This document shows, piece after piece, positions 60,691-64,000 of a stretch of DNA of 64,000 nucleotides. A model generated the notes under the pieces. The model saw nothing but the letters and a program-made list of their open reading frames with translations, did no database searches and was not told where the DNA came from. Positions within the stretch are counted from its first letter, which is position 1. Every line of letters begins with the position of its first letter. The translations under genes were made by a program, and so were the position numbers. Origin of the DNA: Clostridia bacterium (GTDB taxonomy: Bacteria > Bacillota > Clostridia > Oscillospirales > CAG-272); NCBI GenBank assembly GCA_017464565.1, contig JAFTZH010000035.1, positions 62,001-126,000 of the forward strand. Direction: 5' to 3'.

Positions 60691-60884
60691 TGGGTGAGAA
60701 GCTTGTTTGCGGGAGATGAAGACCAATCGTGTTCTTCATCTCTCGCAAGCCCATTCCATACCGAGTATGGTGGAATCCCAAATAAGCTTTCGTAGGAAGC
60801 AAGACAAAAATTCAAAATTAATCCCAAGTTTTAAAGTTTTTGAAGAGGGGTTAGGGGAGAAACTTTTGCAAAAGTTTCTCCCCT
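60691..60884. repeat. Hairpin-capped intergenic repeat, copy D
   Basis: 194 bp between converging AEC and phosphohexomutase genes. The right stem of 15 bp (60853-60867 / 60870-60884, tip GC) has the GGGGAGAAAC sequence that copies A and B carry at their left end. The inner right arm TTTAAAGTTTTTGAAGAGGGGTTAGGGG is the reverse complement of copy B's left side. The left end is another strong hairpin, TTGCGGGAGATGAAGA with TCTTCATCTCTCGCAA (one G-T), followed by a short inverted repeat ATTCCA/TGGAAT. Confidence 0.78.
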
Positions 60885-60902
60885 TTTTTATATACCATTT
60901 AT

Positions 60903-62573
60903 TCAATTTCTTTCAAACGCTTTACGCATAAGCTCGAGCTTCTTTTCGGCTTCGGCGCGGTTTTCCGCAACTACGCTGAAATAGAATTTACATTTTGGCT
61001 CGGTACCGCTCGGACGAACCGCTACCCAGCTTCCATCGCTCAAGATAAATTTGAGCACGTTGGATTTCGGGAAGCCCGCGTTCATCATTTTTTCGGTTTC
61101 ATAGTCCTCAATCTCGACGACGCTTGCGGTTCCTACCGCAGCGGGCGGGTCGTTTCTGAGCGAGGTTAGAAGCGATGCTATTTTCTCGGTTCCGTCTATA
61201 CCCTTGAAAGCGAAATTATCAAGAGCGTCAAGGAAATAGCCGTACTCATCGTAAAGAGAATAAAGCACGTCAAGAAGCGTCCTACCCTGCTCCATATAAT
61301 AAGCCGCCGCCTCACAGAGCATAAGAGAAGCTTGAACCGCGTCCTTGTCTCTTACAAAATCGCCTATAAGACAACCATAGCTCTCCTCATATCCGAAAAC
61401 GAAGGTGTCGCCCTTCGCATTATGAGTATATATCTTATCGCCTATAAACTTAAAGCCCGTCAAGGTCTTTTCAACCGCCACGCCGTAGGAGTCGCATATC
61501 CTGTCTCCAAGGTCGGATGTAACTATGGTATTGAACATTATACCGTTTTCGGCAAGCGTTCCTTTTTCCTTTTTCTGCGAAAGTATATATTTCAGCAGAA
61601 CTGCCGCCGACTGATTTCCCGTCATACGAAGGTATTCGCCGTTCTGCTTCACCGCGACTCCGAGTCTGTCGCAATCGGGGTCGGTGGTGATAACTATATC
61701 GGCATCGCGGCGTTTTGCGTACTCAAGAGCGAGCGTATACGCTCCGTCGGTTTCGGGATTGGGGTTGTCGGTCTTGCTGAATTCGGTATCGGGAACGCAC
61801 TGCTCCTCAACGGGTATAACGTTATATCCGAGACGCGAGAGCACCGTTCTTACGGGAACGTTACCCGTACCGTGCTGAGGAGAATACACTACCTTCAAGC
61901 CGTCCTTTTTTACGTCGTTTATCGAGACCGACATTACGGCTGAATAATATTTTTCGTCCATATCCGAGTCTATGACCTCGATAAGACCGTCCGCCTCCTC
62001 AAATGAAAGCGACTTCACCGCGAGAGGATCGGATACCTTGTCAATATAGCCTACCACGATATCGTTTACGTCAGGGACGAGCTGACAGCCCTGCGCGTCG
62101 TATATTTTATATCCGTTGTATTCGGGAGGATTGTGCGAAGCCGTTATCATAACTCCGCCAAAAGCGCCAAGCTCCCTTACCGCGAAGGAAAGCTCGGGGG
62201 TGGGACGGAGCGAATCGAATACGTAAGCCTTTATACCGTTAGCCGCAAGCACTCCCGCAGTCTCCTTGCAGAATTCAACGCTGAAGCGTCTGTTGTCGTG
62301 AGCGATAGCCACGCCCGCCGCACAAGCATCCTTGCCAGCCGCCTTTATATAGTCGGCAAAGCCTTGAGTAACCTTTCTCACCATATATTTATTTATTCTG
62401 TTGGTTCCCATTCCGAGAACGCCGCGAAGCCCGCCCGTACCAAACTCTACCTCACGGATAAAGCGCTCCTTTATTTCCGCGTCGTTATTTCCGATAGCCT
62501 GAAGCTCTCTTTTTTCTTCCTCGCTGATATACGGACTTTCGAGCCAATAACGGTATACGTCATTATAATTCAT
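60903..62573 (-). CDS. Phosphohexomutase (phosphoglucomutase / phosphomannomutase)
   Basis: 556 residues. Alpha-D-phosphohexomutase family, PgcA-like. Phosphoserine loop TASHNP (Ser146), FGTGGLRGVLG near residue 44, the metal-binding TDPDCDRLG, the substrate loop FGYEESYGCLIG, and phosphate-binding RPSGTEPKCKFY. Converts glucose-1-P and glucose-6-P, possibly also mannose. The Met at 62573 has GAGAGGTG upstream; 36 further residues on the frame are discarded. Monocistronic; closed by the right stem of repeat D. Confidence 0.94.
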   Translation of the reverse strand: MNYNDVYRYWLESPYISEEEKRELQAIGNNDAEIKERFIREVEFGTGGLRGVLGMGTNRINKYMVRKVTQGFADYIKAAGKDACAAGVAIAHDNRRFSVEFCKETAGVLAANGIKAYVFDSLRPTPELSFAVRELGAFGGVMITASHNPPEYNGYKIYDAQGCQLVPDVNDIVVGYIDKVSDPLAVKSLSFEEADGLIEVIDSDMDEKYYSAVMSVSINDVKKDGLKVVYSPQHGTGNVPVRTVLSRLGYNVIPVEEQCVPDTEFSKTDNPNPETDGAYTLALEYAKRRDADIVITTDPDCDRLGVAVKQNGEYLRMTGNQSAAVLLKYILSQKKEKGTLAENGIMFNTIVTSDLGDRICDSYGVAVEKTLTGFKFIGDKIYTHNAKGDTFVFGYEESYGCLIGDFVRDKDAVQASLMLCEAAAYYMEQGRTLLDVLYSLYDEYGYFLDALDNFAFKGIDGTEKIASLLTSLRNDPPAAVGTASVVEIEDYETEKMMNAGFPKSNVLKFILSDGSWVAVRPSGTEPKCKFYFSVVAENRAEAEKKLELMRKAFERN

Positions 62574-62700
62574 ACTGAAAACACCTCTCTTAAATTTATA
62601 TCTGAATATTATTATAAAGCAAATATAGGAATTTTTCAATAGATAAATCCAACATTTTTCTTTTTTGCCCGCTTTTCTCACGACAAAATCAGTCAGAGTA

Positions 62701-62729
62701 TTGACAAATCACAAAAAATATGGTATCAT
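62701..62729 (+). promoter_or_regulatory. Promoter of the amino-acid ABC transporter operon
   Basis: TTGACA (62701-62706), 17-bp spacer, TATCAT (62724-62729). Confidence 0.75.
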
Positions 62730-62803
62730 ATTATTGCTTTATCAAAGTAAAGTGATAAAACGCTAATATTTTATCCGTCTGTGTACGGAAGGAGGACATT
62801 ATT

Positions 62804-63589
62804 ATGAAAAAAATTCTTTGTTTGGTGCTTGCCGCGCTGATGTGCGTGCTAGTTTTCGCTTCTTGTAAAAAAGAAGATAACACCCTCACCTGCGGAGTTA
62901 CTATTTTTGAAAATATGAACGAGCAGGACGAAAACGGAAACTGGACGGGCTTTGAGTCTGAATTCGCTATGGAAGTCGGAAAGCTCCTCGATATGGAAGT
63001 AGAGTTCCAGATAATCGATTGGTCGCAGAAATATTCCGAACTCAATTCCGGCAAGATAGATTGCATTTGGAACGGATTTACCGCAAACTCATCCGACGAC
63101 GGAGTTGAGAGAAAAGACCTCGTTGACTTCTCTTACACCTATATGCTCAACCAACAGTGCATCGTCGTAAAGAAGGATAATCTCGGCGCTTACAAGACCG
63201 AGGCTGATCTTGCGGGCAAAAAGGCGGTTGCCGAGGGCGGAAGCGCGGGAGCGGCTTACGCGAAGGAAGCTATCGGAGACAACGGAAGTCTTATAACCAC
63301 CACGGCGCAGATAAACGCTTTCACCGAAATTAAAGCGGGTACGTCCGATTTTGCGGTAGTCGATATTCTTCTCGCACAGAATATATGCGGTACGGGCGAC
63401 TACACCGACCTTGCGATAGTTGAAAGCATCGTTCTCGACGCAGAATACTACGCTATCGGATTTAAGAAAGGCAGCGAGCTGACCGCAAAAGTAAACGAGG
63501 CTATAAAGACGCTCAACGACAACGGCAAGCTCCTTGAGATTGCGAAGAAATACGGTCTTGAAAACAGCCTTAAGGTTACTATTGAATAA
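62804..63589 (+). CDS. Amino-acid ABC transporter substrate-binding lipoprotein
   Basis: 261 residues. Signal peptide with lipobox FASC (Cys21). Bacterial solute-binding family 3 fold: GFESEFAMEVGKLLDMEVEFQIIDWSQK, VDFSYTYMLNQQCIVVKK, LAGKKAVAEGGSAGAAY, and SDFAVVDILLAQNI. Short polar amino acids or glutamine/cystine are likely ligands; not decidable here. Followed after 25 bp by a permease gene. Confidence 0.94.
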   Translation: MKKILCLVLAALMCVLVFASCKKEDNTLTCGVTIFENMNEQDENGNWTGFESEFAMEVGKLLDMEVEFQIIDWSQKYSELNSGKIDCIWNGFTANSSDDGVERKDLVDFSYTYMLNQQCIVVKKDNLGAYKTEADLAGKKAVAEGGSAGAAYAKEAIGDNGSLITTTAQINAFTEIKAGTSDFAVVDILLAQNICGTGDYTDLAIVESIVLDAEYYAIGFKKGSELTAKVNEAIKTLNDNGKLLEIAKKYGLENSLKVTIE

Positions 63590-63614
63590 TTATTTATAAA
63601 CAAAGGAAAATACA

Positions 63615-64000
63615 ATGGGTTTTTGGGAAATCACGTTAAGCCTGATTAACGGACTTGAAATGACCTGCCTGATTTTTGCGCTAACACTCGTGTTAGCGCT
63701 TCCTTTGGGTTTGGTGATAGCTTTCGGCTCTATGTCGAAATTCAAGCCCTTGGCGTACGTTACGAAAGTATTCGTCTGGATAATACGCGGCATTCCGCTT
63801 ATGCTCCAGATATTCGTCGTTTTCTACGTTCCGGGTCTTGTATTCAACGCGACCGGATTATCGAGATTCACCTCGGTAATAATCGCGTTCGTAATAAATT
63901 ACGCCTGCTATTTCTCGGAAATATACCGCGGAGGAATAGAGAGCATATCAAAGGGTCAATACGAGGCGGGAGCCGTTCTCGGGATGACTAAATCACAGGT
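63615..64000 (+). CDS. Amino-acid ABC transporter permease (3' truncated by window edge)
   Basis: The frame opens at ATG 63615 with AAAGGA upstream and continues past the end (at least 128 codons). MGFWEITLSLINGLEMTCLI starts the protein; IIRGIPLMLQIFVVFYV and YFSEIYRGGIESISKGQYEAG (part of the EAA loop) identify a His/Glu/Gln/Arg-type permease. The cognate ATPase gene should follow outside the window. Confidence 0.95.
   Translation, partial: MGFWEITLSLINGLEMTCLIFALTLVLALPLGLVIAFGSMSKFKPLAYVTKVFVWIIRGIPLMLQIFVVFYVPGLVFNATGLSRFTSVIIAFVINYACYFSEIYRGGIESISKGQYEAGAVLGMTKSQ

Noticed and set aside
63680-63701. Perfect inverted repeat inside the permease gene
   Set aside because: It lies within conserved coding sequence (ALTLVLAL region) and no T-run follows; probably chance.

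Overview
The window looks like a chromosomal segment of a spore-forming Bacillota of class Clostridia, probably a gut-type Oscillospirales/Ruminococcus-like lineage (the lineage is inference). Support: spoIVA and a SpoIVFB-type M50 protease, the DAK2/DegV fatty-acid kinase system, GTP-type PEP carboxykinase, the ylxM-ffh-rpsP-khpA order, a Cys-bearing S18, TTGACA/TATAAT promoters spaced 16-18 bp, and strong AAGGAG-type ribosome binding sites. No phage, transposase, CRISPR array or rRNA operon was found. Most genes are housekeeping; the accessory parts are a type II restriction-modification pair and a dispersed hairpin-capped repeat.

Layout. 0-3.4 kb: 3' end of plsY, a methyltransferase and a divergent FolC-like ligase in one overlapping operon, then a CmpB-type membrane protein on the other strand. 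3.5-5.6 kb: SPFH membrane protein plus ribbon-helix-helix partner (-), and queT (+) behind a preQ1-I riboswitch. 5.8-14.7 kb: orphan F420 ligase-family protein, lipid kinase, nagA with a ROK-type kinase, a secreted phosphoesterase, SulP permease. 15.0-17.3 kb: tRNA-Leu(CAG) with a structured leader, then the restriction-modification pair. 17.3-24.4 kb: SDR, rpsF-ssb-rpsR, and the minus-strand run uvrC-rsmD-coaD-spoIVA, then HPr. 24.6-29.0 kb: rimM-trmD joined to an O-antigen-ligase-like protein and two DUF4330 proteins. 29.2-35.5 kb: GNAT, then tetR-fakA-plsX-fakB-GNAT-ACP. 35.7-44.8 kb: pckG, an FtsX-type ABC pair, malQ and polA. 45.0-49.8 kb: degenerate LytM protein, pnuC, GDPD lipoprotein, tRNA-Leu(GAG), M50 protease. 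50-55 kb: potABCD and an EamA transporter. 55.1-57.5 kb: ylxM-ffh-rpsP-khpA. 57.5-64 kb: small unknown, ldh, family-4 UDG, AEC transporter, phosphohexomutase and the start of an amino-acid ABC transporter.

How genes work together. FakA, a DegV/FakB protein, PlsX and PlsY together make the route from free fatty acid to acyl-phosphate to lysophosphatidate. NagA with the ROK kinase suggests amino-sugar salvage. YlxM, Ffh, S16 and KhpA form the usual translation/secretion block, but rimM-trmD has moved away from it and now leads a cell-envelope operon.

The most unusual signal is non-coding. Four copies (about 160-195 bp) of a hairpin-capped repeat each lie exactly between two converging genes and nowhere else in the window. 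Their terminal stems vary in sequence but keep base pairing. Other non-coding points are the queT riboswitch, a structured leader before pnuC, a five-hairpin leader before tRNA-Leu(CAG), and a 12-bp inverted repeat shared by the divergent polA / LytM-like promoters.
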